DNA from: Janthinobacterium sp051380735
GTDB lineage: Bacteria; Pseudomonadota; Gammaproteobacteria; Burkholderiales; Burkholderiaceae_D
DNA: 64,000 nucleotides
Direction of reading: 5' to 3'
NCBI RefSeq assembly: GCF_051380735.1
Contig: NZ_JBNYXQ010000001.1
Location: 1,674,001-1,738,000 of the forward strand
Shown: positions 8,255 to 17,497 of the stretch, piece by piece
Layout of the letters: the number at the start of each line of letters is the position of its first letter
How positions within the stretch are numbered: position 1 is the first letter of the stretch
The notes under the pieces: generated by a model
Told to the model about the DNA's origin: nothing
Databases searched by the model: none
The model's input: the letters and a program-made list of their open reading frames with translations, nothing else
Translations under genes and position numbers: made by a program

Positions 8255-10738
8255 TTACGCCACTACCACCGCCACTATTCCTGCATTGACCGTCGCCGTC
8301 GTCACCCGCGCAATCACATTCGCTGGCGCACTGCTACCGACCAGTTTATTGACCTGCTTGAACTGCGCCACCAGCTTGCCGGGCGTGAGCGTGACCACCG
8401 TATACCCTTGTGCGTCGGTGTTCAAGTGCCTGAGCCATGGATTGTTGCCCAGGCTTGATAACTGCTGCGCCAGGCCCAGCAAGGTCACGCTGAAGTCGGT
8501 ACTGGCCCGCAAGCCCGCCTGCACCGCCGTGACGGTGACGTCGAGCTGCGCTTCCGGTACACCCTTGGCCGCCAGCGCGCCGCGCAGTTGCACGCGCAGT
8601 TGCTCCAGCAGGCTGTCGATGGTTGGCGCCGCCTTGCCCATGGTGTAGTCGAGCAGGTTGATGGCCATGTTGACCGTGCCCACGCCTGGCACGGGTATCA
8701 CCAGCGGATAGCTGACCAGCTTGCCGATGTCGCCCTGCGCAGCCGAATTCATGTAGCTGAAAAAGGAATCGGAACTGACACCGGCCGACACCAGGTCCAC
8801 CATCACGGGCGTGCCGCCACCTGCCGCATCGAAATCGTCGTTCACCGTGCCGGCAAAAAACGAGTGGATGTCGCCGGTAATCGCCACCACATTGCCGATG
8901 GCATTGGTTTTGAGGTGCGACATCAACGCCTTGCGCTCGCTGTTATAGCCGTCCCACTGGTCGCAATTGAGCAGGAAACGGTTGAAGAACGGCGCCAGCG
9001 CGGCGGCCTGGCCCGAGCTTTTCACGAATGCCGATTCAGCCTGTTTCGCCTGCACGTCGGGCTTGATCCAGCCAAAGGCAATCACTTGCGCGGCGGCGGC
9101 CGGCGAGGCGCTGTTGAAAGCCGCCACCGTGATGCCGGCCTGCGCGGCGGACAGGCCCGCGCCAACGGCCGCCGCGACCTGCGCGGTGGCAGTCGCACCA
9201 GCACCAGCGCCGGCTATGGCCATCGCCGCCGCCTGCGCCATCGAACTGGTCGCACCGGCCGTCGATGCGGCCACGATGGCGTTCGCCAGCGGCACGCTGC
9301 CGCCGACCAGCGGCAAGGTACTGGCGATCGCCGCACCCACATTGCTCATCGAACCCAGTGCAATCAGCGTGGCGATCGCGTCGACGCCATTCAAGCCCAT
9401 GCGCAGCAGCGACACTTCATTGCCCCACAGCTTCCAGGTCGAAGTGGCTGATTTCATTTTGCCTTTCCACCATTCGCGCTGGGTGGCGCCCAGCATGCCG
9501 ACGGCGGCCAGCGGGTCCGCGCCAGCCTTGGTGGCGGCCGCCATTTTTTGTGCTTCCACGCTGTCGAACAGCTGCTGCGGCACCAGGTAGCGGCTGCCGA
9601 TGCTGCCCAGCGCCTTGCCTGTGGCGGGGTTGATGGTCGCTTCCGGAATTGCGTGGTCGGCGCGGTACAGGCGTTCGTCGGTCATCACCAGCTGCATCAG
9701 TTTGCCGAACTGGAAATCGCGGTAGATCTGGATATTCAGGAAGGTGGTGGCGGCGGCATCGAACGTTACATCGGCCGGCATATATTCAAACCAGGCCTGG
9801 TTGGCGCTGCGCCGGCGCGTAGGCTGGTGCAAATCGCTGCCGTCCGCCGCCACAATGCCTTCGTAGGTGGACGCATCCTGCCAGGCGTCGTCGGTGAATT
9901 CATGGTCGTCCCAGATGGCGATAAAGGCAAAGCGCTCGTGCACGGCCTGCAGGCGCGCATCGGTGCGGTATTTCTTGTACAGGTAGCGGTAGTCGGCAGT
10001 GGTGGTGGCGTATTTGGCGCCGCTGCTGCCGTTTTTAAACGTGCCGTCCGGGAGTTTCAGCTGGTCGTGGCGGCTTTCCACCGCGCCGGTCTGGAACGCT
10101 TCGCCCACCGTTTCGTAGATGTAGTCGCCCAAGTGGACGATAAAGTCGAGGCTTTCGTTGGCGGCGATATGGCCCAGCGCGCCCCAGTGATTGATGCTCC
10201 AGTCCTGGCATGTCAGGTAGGCAAACTGCAGCTGGGCCACGTCGGCGGTGGCGGCCGGCGCGGTCTTGAAGCGGCCCACGTTCGAGCGCACGTCGCCGGC
10301 GATAAACTGGTAAAAATAGGTTTGCCCAGGCTGCAGGCCGGTGACCTTGTGGCGCAGGGTATTGTCGAAATCGCTTTTCAATGGCAGCTTGGCATCGACG
10401 ATGGTGGTGCCTGTCAGGGCCTTGTTGCTGCCCAGCGAAGAGGAATTGTCGGCGGCGCTGACGATCAGGCGCACAGCCACTTCCGTGGCGGCGGCGGGAG
10501 CTGGCGCCACGGCGTCCAGGCTGGCCGGTACCACACGGGTCCACAGCATGGCGCTGTCCGGGCGCGGATCGCCGGAGGCCACGCTTTGCGGGAACTTCCA
10601 GTCGCTGCCCGAAGCCAGCGGCACGCCGGCGTCGCTGTAGTCACTGCTGCCGCAGGCGGTCAGCCCGGCGGTAGCGACGGAAACGGTAATGAAGCCGCCC
10701 AATTTCAGGAATTGACGCCGGTTGATCTGACTTGCCAT
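8255..10738 (-). CDS. PhoD-like alkaline phosphatase/phosphodiesterase, Tat-exported, with Ala-rich insertion
   Basis: An 827-residue PhoD family metallophosphatase. The N-terminus carries a twin-arginine signal (NRRQFLKLGG, R7-R8) followed by a lipobox LTAC with C29, so it may be a Tat-exported lipoprotein. A PhoD N-terminal domain (about 47-160) precedes the catalytic domain, with metal-binding motifs HLGDYIYE (202-209), WDDHEFTDD (276-284), WGNEVSLLR and TGDIHSFFAG (621-630). Between the third motif and LNCDQWDGY lies an Ala/Gly-rich segment at about 455-560 that ordinary PhoD proteins lack, and the C-terminus is extended. It likely hydrolyses phosphomonoesters or diesters for phosphate scavenging outside the cytoplasm. 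It is monocistronic. Confidence 0.9.
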   Translation of the reverse strand: MASQINRRQFLKLGGFITVSVATAGLTACGSSDYSDAGVPLASGSDWKFPQSVASGDPRPDSAMLWTRVVPASLDAVAPAPAAATEVAVRLIVSAADNSSSLGSNKALTGTTIVDAKLPLKSDFDNTLRHKVTGLQPGQTYFYQFIAGDVRSNVGRFKTAPAATADVAQLQFAYLTCQDWSINHWGALGHIAANESLDFIVHLGDYIYETVGEAFQTGAVESRHDQLKLPDGTFKNGSSGAKYATTTADYRYLYKKYRTDARLQAVHERFAFIAIWDDHEFTDDAWQDASTYEGIVAADGSDLHQPTRRRSANQAWFEYMPADVTFDAAATTFLNIQIYRDFQFGKLMQLVMTDERLYRADHAIPEATINPATGKALGSIGSRYLVPQQLFDSVEAQKMAAATKAGADPLAAVGMLGATQREWWKGKMKSATSTWKLWGNEVSLLRMGLNGVDAIATLIALGSMSNVGAAIASTLPLVGGSVPLANAIVAASTAGATSSMAQAAAMAIAGAGAGATATAQVAAAVGAGLSAAQAGITVAAFNSASPAAAAQVIAFGWIKPDVQAKQAESAFVKSSGQAAALAPFFNRFLLNCDQWDGYNSERKALMSHLKTNAIGNVVAITGDIHSFFAGTVNDDFDAAGGGTPVMVDLVSAGVSSDSFFSYMNSAAQGDIGKLVSYPLVIPVPGVGTVNMAINLLDYTMGKAAPTIDSLLEQLRVQLRGALAAKGVPEAQLDVTVTAVQAGLRASTDFSVTLLGLAQQLSSLGNNPWLRHLNTDAQGYTVVTLTPGKLVAQFKQVNKLVGSSAPANVIARVTTATVNAGIVAVVVA

Positions 10739-10881
10739 GATTTTTACCCCAAAGTAACCCGAAAGCGCGTCACTTTAGCAACAGAATATGTCGGCTTCAT
10801 GACCTGGGCAGGCGGCGGCGGAAGGTGCCACTATGCTAAAATGTCGGCCACAATTGAACACCCGTCTAAGGAAGATTCGAC

Positions 10882-11607
10882 ATGGCAGGACATAGCAAAT
10901 GGGCCAACATCAAGCATAAAAAGGCTGCCACGGATGCCAAGCGCGGCAAAATCTGGACGCGCCTGATCAAGGAAATCACAGTGGCGGCCCGCATGGGCGG
11001 CCCCGACGCCATCACCAATCCGCGCTTGCGCCTGGCGGTCGACAAGGCGGCCGACGCCAATATGCCGAAAGATAACGTGCAGCGCGCGATCAACCGCGGC
11101 AGCGGCGGCGTCGATGGCGCCAACTACGAAGAAGTGCGCTACGAAGGCTATGGCGTCGGTGGCGCGGCGGTGATCGTCGAATGCATGACCGACAACAAAG
11201 TCCGCACGGTGGCCGAAGTACGCAACGCCTTCAACAAGAACGGCGGCAACATGGGCAACGAAGGCTCGGTTGCCTTTATGTTCCAGCACTGTGGCCAATT
11301 GCTGTTTGCGCCGGGCACTGACGAAGACAAGCTGATGGAAGCGGCGCTGGAAGCGGGCGCCGACGACGTGATCGCCGACGAAGAAGGCGGCTTCGAAGTA
11401 GTGACCCCGGTGCACGATTTCGCCGCCGTCAAGGAAGCGCTGGAAGCGGCTGGCTTCAAGGCCGAAGTGGCAGAAGTGATCATGAAACCGGCAACCGAAA
11501 CCGTGTATGCGGGCGACGACGCGATCAAGATGCAAAAGCTGATCGACGCGCTGGAGCTGCTGGACGATGTGCAAGAGGTCTTCACCAACGCCCTGATCGA
11601 AAACTAA
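10882..11607 (+). CDS. YebC/PmpR family protein
   Basis: A 241-residue YebC/PmpR protein. The N-terminal signature MAGHSKWANIKHKKAATDAK is diagnostic, and the middle and C-terminal domains (FNKNGGNMGNEGSVAFMF, VTPVHDFAAVKEALEAAG) match. The family was long annotated as transcriptional regulators, and later work implicates some members in relieving ribosome stalling; which applies here is not visible. The start at 10882 has AAGGAAG upstream. It is divergent from the PhoD-like gene and precedes purD by 60 bases with a hairpin between. Confidence 0.95.
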   Translation: MAGHSKWANIKHKKAATDAKRGKIWTRLIKEITVAARMGGPDAITNPRLRLAVDKAADANMPKDNVQRAINRGSGGVDGANYEEVRYEGYGVGGAAVIVECMTDNKVRTVAEVRNAFNKNGGNMGNEGSVAFMFQHCGQLLFAPGTDEDKLMEAALEAGADDVIADEEGGFEVVTPVHDFAAVKEALEAAGFKAEVAEVIMKPATETVYAGDDAIKMQKLIDALELLDDVQEVFTNALIEN

Positions 11608-11621
11608 GCACTACACCTCAA

Positions 11622-11638
11622 GGGCGCCTGCGGCGCCC
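11622..11638 (+). terminator. GC-rich hairpin between yebC and purD
   Basis: GGGCGCC and GGCGCCC are perfect arms around a three-base loop, right after the yebC stop. There is no T run, so it may be a processing or attenuating hairpin rather than a complete terminator. Confidence 0.4.
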
Positions 11639-11667
11639 TGCAACCCCACACTGAACGAACGGTTCCT

Positions 11668-12936
11668 ATGAAAATTCTGGTAGTCGGCTCTGGCGGCCGC
11701 GAACACGCCCTGGCCTGGAAACTGGCCCAGTCCGAACGCATACAGATGGTGTATGTCGCTCCGGGCAACGGCGGCACCGCGCGCGATGCGCGCCTGGTCA
11801 ATCTCGACATCAGCGACCCGCAATTGCTGGCCGATTTCGTTCAGCAGGAACAAATCAGCCTGACCGTGGTCGGCCCGGAAGTGCCACTGGCGGCCGGCAT
11901 CGTCAACCTGTTCCGCTCGCGCGGCCTGAAGATCTTCGGCCCGACCAGGGAAGCGGCGCAGCTGGAGTCGTCGAAAGACTTCGCCAAGGCTTTCATGCAG
12001 CGCCACGGCATTCCGACCGCCGCCTACCAGACGTTTTCGGAAGTGGCGCCGGCCCATGCCTATATCGATGCCATGGGCGCGCCCATCGTTATCAAGGCCG
12101 ACGGCCTGGCCGCCGGCAAGGGCGTGGTGGTTGCCATGTCGCTCGAAGAAGCGCACCAGGCGGTCGACAATATGCTCGCTGACAACCAGTTCGGCGACGC
12201 CGGCGCACGCATCGTCATCGAAGAATTCCTGGCCGGCGAAGAAGCCAGCTTTATCGTCATGTGCGACGGCAGGAACATCCTGCCGCTGGCCACCAGCCAG
12301 GACCACAAGCGCCTGAAAGATCACGACCAGGGCCCGAACACGGGCGGCATGGGCGCATATTCGCCGGCGCCTATCGTCACGCCGGCCATGCATGCGCGCG
12401 TGATGCGCGAGATCATCGTACCGACAATTCAAGGCATGGCGAAGGACGGCATCACCTTCACCGGCTTTTTGTACGCCGGCCTGATGATCGACGACAAGGG
12501 TACGCCCAAGACGCTCGAATTCAACTGCCGCATGGGCGACCCGGAAACCCAGCCCATCATGGCGCGCCTGAAAACTGATCTGGTCACCGTGATGGAACAC
12601 GCCGTCAACGGTACGCTCGACACGGTGGAACTGGAATGGGACCGCCGCACTGCCGTGGGCGTGGTGATGGCTGCCGCCGGCTACCCGGACGACCCCGTCA
12701 AAGGCACGCCTATCGGCGATATCCCGTTGGAGACCCATGACGCCGTCACCTTCCATGCGGGCACCTGCATCGAAGGCGAGCGCCTGGTGACCAACGGCGG
12801 CCGCGTGCTGTGCGTGGTAGGCCTGGGCGACAGCGTCAAGCTGGCGCAGAAGCAGGCGTATGAAACCGTGGAAAAAATCCATTTCGATGGTGCGCAATAC
12901 CGCCGCGATATCGGCTGGCGCGGCTTGAAGCACTGA
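11668..12936 (+). CDS. purD: Phosphoribosylamine-glycine ligase (GARS)
   Basis: A 422-residue GAR synthetase, the second step of de novo purine synthesis: it joins glycine to phosphoribosylamine using ATP. Visible are the N-terminal domain MKILVVGSGGREHALAWKL, the ATP-grasp part (GPTREAAQLESSKDFAKAFM, APIVIKADGLAAGKGVVVA), and the metal-binding ENF-type region around TLEFNCRMGDPETQ. Length is normal. ATG 11668 follows GAACGGTT, a weak ribosome site, but family similarity begins exactly there. Four unrecognised membrane genes follow on the same strand. Confidence 0.97.
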   Translation: MKILVVGSGGREHALAWKLAQSERIQMVYVAPGNGGTARDARLVNLDISDPQLLADFVQQEQISLTVVGPEVPLAAGIVNLFRSRGLKIFGPTREAAQLESSKDFAKAFMQRHGIPTAAYQTFSEVAPAHAYIDAMGAPIVIKADGLAAGKGVVVAMSLEEAHQAVDNMLADNQFGDAGARIVIEEFLAGEEASFIVMCDGRNILPLATSQDHKRLKDHDQGPNTGGMGAYSPAPIVTPAMHARVMREIIVPTIQGMAKDGITFTGFLYAGLMIDDKGTPKTLEFNCRMGDPETQPIMARLKTDLVTVMEHAVNGTLDTVELEWDRRTAVGVVMAAAGYPDDPVKGTPIGDIPLETHDAVTFHAGTCIEGERLVTNGGRVLCVVGLGDSVKLAQKQAYETVEKIHFDGAQYRRDIGWRGLKH

Positions 12937-12962
12937 GCCTGCAATAGCGCTAGCCGCTTTCC

Positions 12963-13709
12963 ATGAAGACACCGACCGGCCTGGCCGCACCCGGCAATGA
13001 TGCGCCGCTGAGCCCTTTGGCCTGGCTGACGCTCGCTTTGCTGCTGGTGGCGGGCCTGGCCTGGTACTGGTTCAGCAGCTATGCAGTGCCGCGCTGTGAC
13101 TCGAAACAAACCGTGGACTCGGTCACCGACGGCAAATACAGCCTGGACAACATCAAACAAGCCGGCTACTCCTGGTCGCAAAAAACCCGTGGCTGCCTGG
13201 CCACCGTCAGCCAGGACGGCCAGCCGCTGCAATTTGCCTGGACCATCACGCGTGTGGAAGGGCGCCGCAGAAGCCGCCTGGAGTATGACCACGCGCATCC
13301 GGGCATGGTGCAGGCGCGGTTTGGCCACCTTGCCTGGCATGGCGGCTTTGCGTCGCAGGGCCAGCCCATCGGGCGCGAGGCCTTGCTGACTGCAATGCTG
13401 GCCGGCATGGATGGCCTGCGCGGCAAGCCGCTCTTCCATATCAGGCTGGAGGCGATACTGTCGCCGCAGCATTATCGTGAAATTGGCGATATTGAAGCAT
13501 TGGAGCCATGCAGGGAAGTCTCGCCCGGCGTGTTTTCCTGCCGCCTGCTGCTCACCCGTAATGACATTGCTTCGCCTGCCGGCAGCACGGTGCTGGCCAC
13601 GTCGGTGCTGCAACAGGGCGATTTCACGTTCCAGCGCAATGCTGCCGGCAAGGGCTGGTCGGTGACACCCCAGTTCAAGGAAGAGCTGGACCAGGCACGC
13701 ATTCAATAG
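12963..13709 (+). CDS. Unrecognised membrane-anchored protein, four-cysteine module (cluster protein 1)
   Basis: A 248-residue protein I cannot assign. A short N-terminus precedes one membrane helix (about 17-38, LSPLAWLTLALLLVAGLAWY), and the remainder should be periplasmic. Four cysteines, C45, C78, C183 and C193, recur at matching positions in the C-terminal half of the next gene (C215, C258, C362, C372). Shared blocks include KTRGCLATV, EPCREVSPGVFSCRLL and EGDFTFQRNAAGKGWSVTPQF in close form. The two therefore contain one homologous extracytoplasmic domain, probably with two disulfides. It sits 26 bases after purD and 58 before its paralogue. No catalytic motif is seen. Confidence 0.75.
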   Translation: MKTPTGLAAPGNDAPLSPLAWLTLALLLVAGLAWYWFSSYAVPRCDSKQTVDSVTDGKYSLDNIKQAGYSWSQKTRGCLATVSQDGQPLQFAWTITRVEGRRRSRLEYDHAHPGMVQARFGHLAWHGGFASQGQPIGREALLTAMLAGMDGLRGKPLFHIRLEAILSPQHYREIGDIEALEPCREVSPGVFSCRLLLTRNDIASPAGSTVLATSVLQQGDFTFQRNAAGKGWSVTPQFKEELDQARIQ

Positions 13710-13767
13710 TGCGCAGTGGAAATACCGTTTATTGTAAAGTTTGCCATCTTAAATAAAAACAATTCTG

Positions 13768-15048
13768 ATGACAAACGATACCCACGCTTCACTCGCCGCA
13801 CTGGACCGGCTCAAGCTGCTCACGCGCCGGCAGCGTGAGCAAGCACTTGCGCATCCCGATTTTCCGCAACTGGCATCGAGTTCACCGCTGCCCGACACCC
13901 TGATGTGGTTGTACCGACGCCAGATCATGCAGCCCGACGACGTCAACAGCCTGTTACTGAGCGCGGCGCGCAATTACAGCGGCAACGATCTGGCGCTGCG
14001 GTTGTCGATACTGGGCCAAGTGATAACGCCACTCAACCGGGAGTCACTCGACTTTCTGCGCGACGAAAACATCCTGACGCCCGAGCTGTACCGGCAGGCG
14101 CTGCCACATTTGCCCGATGACGTACTGCTGCCCACGCCTGGCGAGGCGCTGAACTGGATGGTGCACGCAGGGCTGCTGCCGCGCGCCCAGGTAAAGGCCA
14201 TCACGCAGCAGGTGCAGGCCGGTGGCAGCGATCAGGCGAAACACGCGATCAAACACCTGGAAGCGCGTCAGGGCGAACATAAAAAAGCGGTGCGTGGCGT
14301 GATCCTCGATGGCCTGTTCCCGGGCTCGCGCCTGGTCTGGCTGCTCGTCGCGCCGCTGATGCTGGCCGGCGTGGTCTGGTATCTCGTCAGCGGCAATGCC
14401 GTACCAGGGTGTGACGGCCCCGATACGCAGTCGGCGGTAACGCGCATGCTCAACACATCGCTGCCGGAAGGTATGGCGAAAATCAGCCTGCACGATGTGA
14501 AAGAAGCGGGTTACGCTTCATCTCAAAAAATTCGCGGCTGCCTGGCCACGGTGGAACAGCACGGCGAAAAGATGGATTTCGCCTACACGGTCGCCCGTGA
14601 CGACAGCGGCAGCAGCAGCCGGATTGTCTATACCGGTGCGCAGCCGCTGCTGGTCAAGACGCGTTTTGGCACGGTCAAGGATGGAGAGTTCGCGCAGCAG
14701 GCCGAGCCACTGGGTCGTGAAGCACTTGAAAAAGCGTTCCGTGCCGGCATGACCTCGGCGCGCACCGTGTCGCCGCCACGGCCAGCGTTTTCGCTGACGC
14801 AATCCTACGAAAGGCGGCGCGAAATCGCCGAAATCGAACCGCTGGCACCCTGCCGAAAACTGTCGGCCGGCGTGTACTCCTGCCGCCTGCTGATCGAACG
14901 CAATGACGTCGTGCTGAGCATGCTGACTGGCGGTTCTTCGGTAATGCAGGAAGGCGATTTCACATTCCAGCGCGATGCTGCCGGCAATGGCTGGTCGGTG
15001 ACGCCGCAATTTGCCGGCGAACTGCGCCAGGCCAAGTTGAAAGAGTAA
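13768..15048 (+). CDS. Unrecognised two-module membrane protein: helical N-module plus four-cysteine domain (cluster protein 2)
   Basis: A 426-residue protein combining both modules of the cluster. The N-terminal part (about 8-170) is helical and begins LAALDRLKLLTRRQREQAL, related in pattern to the LxxLxxLGLIT start of the next two genes. It has LPDDVLLPTPGEALNWMV where they have the LPPDRLVASPVAALRQML block. A membrane helix follows (188-207), then the four-cysteine domain (C215, C258, C362, C372) homologous to cluster protein 1. The predicted topology is a cytoplasmic helical part and a periplasmic disulfide domain. The stop is separated from the next start by only three bases, so translation is probably coupled. 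Function unknown. Confidence 0.75.
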   Translation: MTNDTHASLAALDRLKLLTRRQREQALAHPDFPQLASSSPLPDTLMWLYRRQIMQPDDVNSLLLSAARNYSGNDLALRLSILGQVITPLNRESLDFLRDENILTPELYRQALPHLPDDVLLPTPGEALNWMVHAGLLPRAQVKAITQQVQAGGSDQAKHAIKHLEARQGEHKKAVRGVILDGLFPGSRLVWLLVAPLMLAGVVWYLVSGNAVPGCDGPDTQSAVTRMLNTSLPEGMAKISLHDVKEAGYASSQKIRGCLATVEQHGEKMDFAYTVARDDSGSSSRIVYTGAQPLLVKTRFGTVKDGEFAQQAEPLGREALEKAFRAGMTSARTVSPPRPAFSLTQSYERRREIAEIEPLAPCRKLSAGVYSCRLLIERNDVVLSMLTGGSSVMQEGDFTFQRDAAGNGWSVTPQFAGELRQAKLKE

Positions 15049-15051
15049 GCC

Positions 15052-15693
15052 ATGCATACCGAACCCCCACACCCTTCGCTGAACCAGCTGCACCAGCTTG
15101 GCCTGATCACCGCCGAAGAACTGGAGCAGGCCAATGCGGAACGCGATGCCGCCGCACACGAACGCCTGCATCCGCCCGCAGACCCGGTCGATATGCCGCA
15201 ACTGGCGCAGGACGCCGATCTGGTCGCCACCCTGGGCTGGCTGCTGCTGACCGATTTCCTGCCCAAGAACGATCTGGACAAGCGCATGGCCACGCTGCCG
15301 CCCAAACAGCAGGCGCTGGCGGCAGAAGGCGTGCGGCACTACAACCGGCGCGAGATCGACGACTTGTACGAACTCGACTTGCTCAACCAGTTCCAGCGCG
15401 ACGCCGCCCACGCGGCAGCGCCAAGCGAGCGCATGTTCTATTCCCCATGGATCGCCATGCGCTGGCTGGTGGTCAATGGCGTGCTGTCGACGGCGCAGTT
15501 CGAGGCGCTGGAAGTGCGCGTGCGTGCCAACGGCAGCGAGCTGGCGCGCGAGATCATGGAAGCGTCCAGGCTGCGCCACGGCGAGGACCGTATTCCGTAC
15601 AAACGGCCGCCGGCGTGGAAAGGTGCGCTGATCGTGCTGGGCATGATCATGGTGGGCTCGGTGATTTACGGCGTGATTACAGGGACTCTGTAA
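15052..15693 (+). CDS. Unrecognised tail-anchored protein with helical module (cluster protein 3)
   Basis: A 213-residue protein with the helical module and a C-terminal membrane helix (about 190-209), ending VITGTL, so it is tail-anchored with the bulk in the cytoplasm. It shares with cluster protein 4 the blocks LGLIT (16-20), LGWLLLTDFL/LAWLLAEELV, LYELDLLNQFQRDAA/LYDENLINQWQRDAA, SPWIAMRWL/SPVAALRQM, and NGSELAREIMEAS/QGSELARMIVDAS. These are clear paralogues. There are no cysteine pairs and no catalytic motif. It overlaps the next gene by one base (TAATG). Confidence 0.75.
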   Translation: MHTEPPHPSLNQLHQLGLITAEELEQANAERDAAAHERLHPPADPVDMPQLAQDADLVATLGWLLLTDFLPKNDLDKRMATLPPKQQALAAEGVRHYNRREIDDLYELDLLNQFQRDAAHAAAPSERMFYSPWIAMRWLVVNGVLSTAQFEALEVRVRANGSELAREIMEASRLRHGEDRIPYKRPPAWKGALIVLGMIMVGSVIYGVITGTL

Positions 15694-16481
15694 TGAATGG
15701 CGATACACGCCTCAAGCCGATTGCCGAACTCCAGCGCCTGGGCCTGATCACGCTTGACGAACACGACGATGCGCTGGCCGAGCTGGAAATCATTGAACTG
15801 CAGCGCGCCGACAATGCCGCCGAAGGCATCGCCGTAGCGGAACTGGCGTTTGACGCCAACTTGCAACAAACCCTGGCCTGGCTGCTCGCCGAAGAACTGG
15901 TCGATACGCAGCGCTTCCTCGCCATGCTGCAGGCGCAGGGCGAACACCATCAGCTGGCCAGCGCTGCACTGCGGCAGGTCAACCAGCAAGCGATCAATAC
16001 GCTGTATGACGAAAACCTGATCAACCAGTGGCAGCGCGACGCCGCCATCGAGCACCTGCCACCTGATCGTCTTGTCGCGTCGCCGGTGGCCGCCTTGCGC
16101 CAGATGCTGGCACAGGGCAGCATGTCACAGCAGGACTACCAGGCCTTGAAAACACGCACGCGCACGCAGGGTTCGGAACTGGCGCGCATGATCGTCGACG
16201 CCTCTGGCAAGCGCCAGCCGCAGCATGGCTGGCGGGCCTGGCGCCCGTCCACCTGGATGATCGTGGTGATCGTGCTGGTATTCATGGCCCTGGCAGTGCC
16301 CGGGTGGTTTAGCAACCCTGCACCAGCTACCGTGACGCCGCCGGTGGAAACGCTTGAACGCAGCGATTTGCAGCAGCGCGCCCAGTCAGCCGTGGACAGC
16401 GCGCGCCAGCCCGGCGCCGACGGCGTGCAATATGACGTCCAGGTAGTGCAGGAAAAAGTCAAGGACACGCCGCCCCGCTAA
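15693..16481 (+). CDS. Unrecognised membrane protein with helical module and periplasmic tail (cluster protein 4)
   Basis: A 262-residue paralogue of cluster protein 3. The helical module covers about 8-172, a membrane helix lies at 187-204, and a further 58-residue tail rich in Pro, Thr and charged residues is probably periplasmic. The ATG at 15693 shares its A with the preceding TAA. It is the last gene of the four-gene run. A short CCGGC/GCCGG hairpin followed by TTTT near 16490-16512 could end transcription. Function is unknown; the four genes were presumably built by duplication and module exchange. Confidence 0.75.
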   Translation: MNGDTRLKPIAELQRLGLITLDEHDDALAELEIIELQRADNAAEGIAVAELAFDANLQQTLAWLLAEELVDTQRFLAMLQAQGEHHQLASAALRQVNQQAINTLYDENLINQWQRDAAIEHLPPDRLVASPVAALRQMLAQGSMSQQDYQALKTRTRTQGSELARMIVDASGKRQPQHGWRAWRPSTWMIVVIVLVFMALAVPGWFSNPAPATVTPPVETLERSDLQQRAQSAVDSARQPGADGVQYDVQVVQEKVKDTPPR

Positions 16482-16582
16482 GGCATGGCCGGCAACAGCA
16501 GCGCCGGTTTTGCTATCACAAAAATCCGTTACGGGGTACAATCCGTCCTCACTTTTTTATTTCGGCCTCGTCGGCCCACGCG

Positions 16583-17497
16583 ATGTCGTCCACTCCCTCC
16601 CCCTCGGCCGTCAAGGCTTATTTGCTTGATTTGCAAGTGCGTATCGTGCAGGCGCTCGAAGCGCAGGACGGCAAGCCCTTCCTGACCGACAGCTGGCAGC
16701 GGCCCGAAGGCGGCGGCGGCATTTCGCGCCTGATCGAGGAAGGCAATGTGTTCGAGCGCGGCGGCGTGAATTTTTCGCACGTCACCGGCGCCGCATTGCC
16801 ACCATCAGCGGCTGCTGCGCGCCCTGAACTCGGTGGCAAGCCATGGGAAGCGATGGGCGTATCGCTGGTGCTCCATCCGCGCAATCCGTATGCGCCGACG
16901 GTGCACATGAACGTGCGTTTTTTCAGCACGGTGAACGCCGCCAATGAACCGGTGTGGTGGTTCGGCGGCGGCATGGACCTGACGCCGTATTACGGCAACG
17001 TCGACGATGCGAAGCACTTTCACCAGGTTTGCCACGATGCGCTGGCCCCGTTTGGCAGCGAGCTGCATCCGAAGTTCAAGGCCTGGTGCGACGAATATTT
17101 TTACCTGAAGCACCGCAAGGAGCCGCGCGGCGTGGGCGGCATCTTTTTCGATGACTTCAACGCGCTTGGTTTTGACGACAGCTTCGCCATGATGCGCAGC
17201 ACCGGCGACAGCTTCATCAACGCCTATGTGCCGATACTGGCGCGCCGCAAGGACACGCCCTACGGCGAACGCGAACGCGACTTCCAGGCCTACCGGCGCG
17301 GCCGCTATGTCGAGTTCAACCTGGTGTTCGACCGCGGCACGCATTTCGGCCTGCAGTCGGGCGGACGCACCGAGGCGATCCTGATGTCGATGCCGCCCAT
17401 CGTCAAATGGCGCTACGACTGGCATCCGGCGCCGGGCAGCGCTGAAGCGGCGCTGTACCTTGACTTCCTCGTCCATCGCGACTGGCTGCAGGCGTGA
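16583..17497 (+). CDS. hemF: Aerobic coproporphyrinogen III oxidase
   Basis: A 304-residue oxygen-dependent coproporphyrinogen III oxidase, which decarboxylates coproporphyrinogen III to protoporphyrinogen IX in heme synthesis. Family blocks are evident: GGGGISRLIEEGNVFERGGVNFSH, NPYAPTVHMNVRFF, WWFGGGMDLTPYY, and GGRTEAILMSMPP near the C-terminus. Length is normal. A TACAAT box at 16537 is a candidate -10 element, without a convincing -35. The stop overlaps the GTG start of nadD by three bases, so the two are coupled. Confidence 0.97.
   Translation: MSSTPSPSAVKAYLLDLQVRIVQALEAQDGKPFLTDSWQRPEGGGGISRLIEEGNVFERGGVNFSHVTGAALPPSAAAARPELGGKPWEAMGVSLVLHPRNPYAPTVHMNVRFFSTVNAANEPVWWFGGGMDLTPYYGNVDDAKHFHQVCHDALAPFGSELHPKFKAWCDEYFYLKHRKEPRGVGGIFFDDFNALGFDDSFAMMRSTGDSFINAYVPILARRKDTPYGERERDFQAYRRGRYVEFNLVFDRGTHFGLQSGGRTEAILMSMPPIVKWRYDWHPAPGSAEAALYLDFLVHRDWLQA

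Noticed and set aside
16490..16512. CCGGC/GCCGG hairpin with TTTT as a strong terminator
   Set aside because: Only five pairs and a short T run, so it is mentioned as possible but not called.
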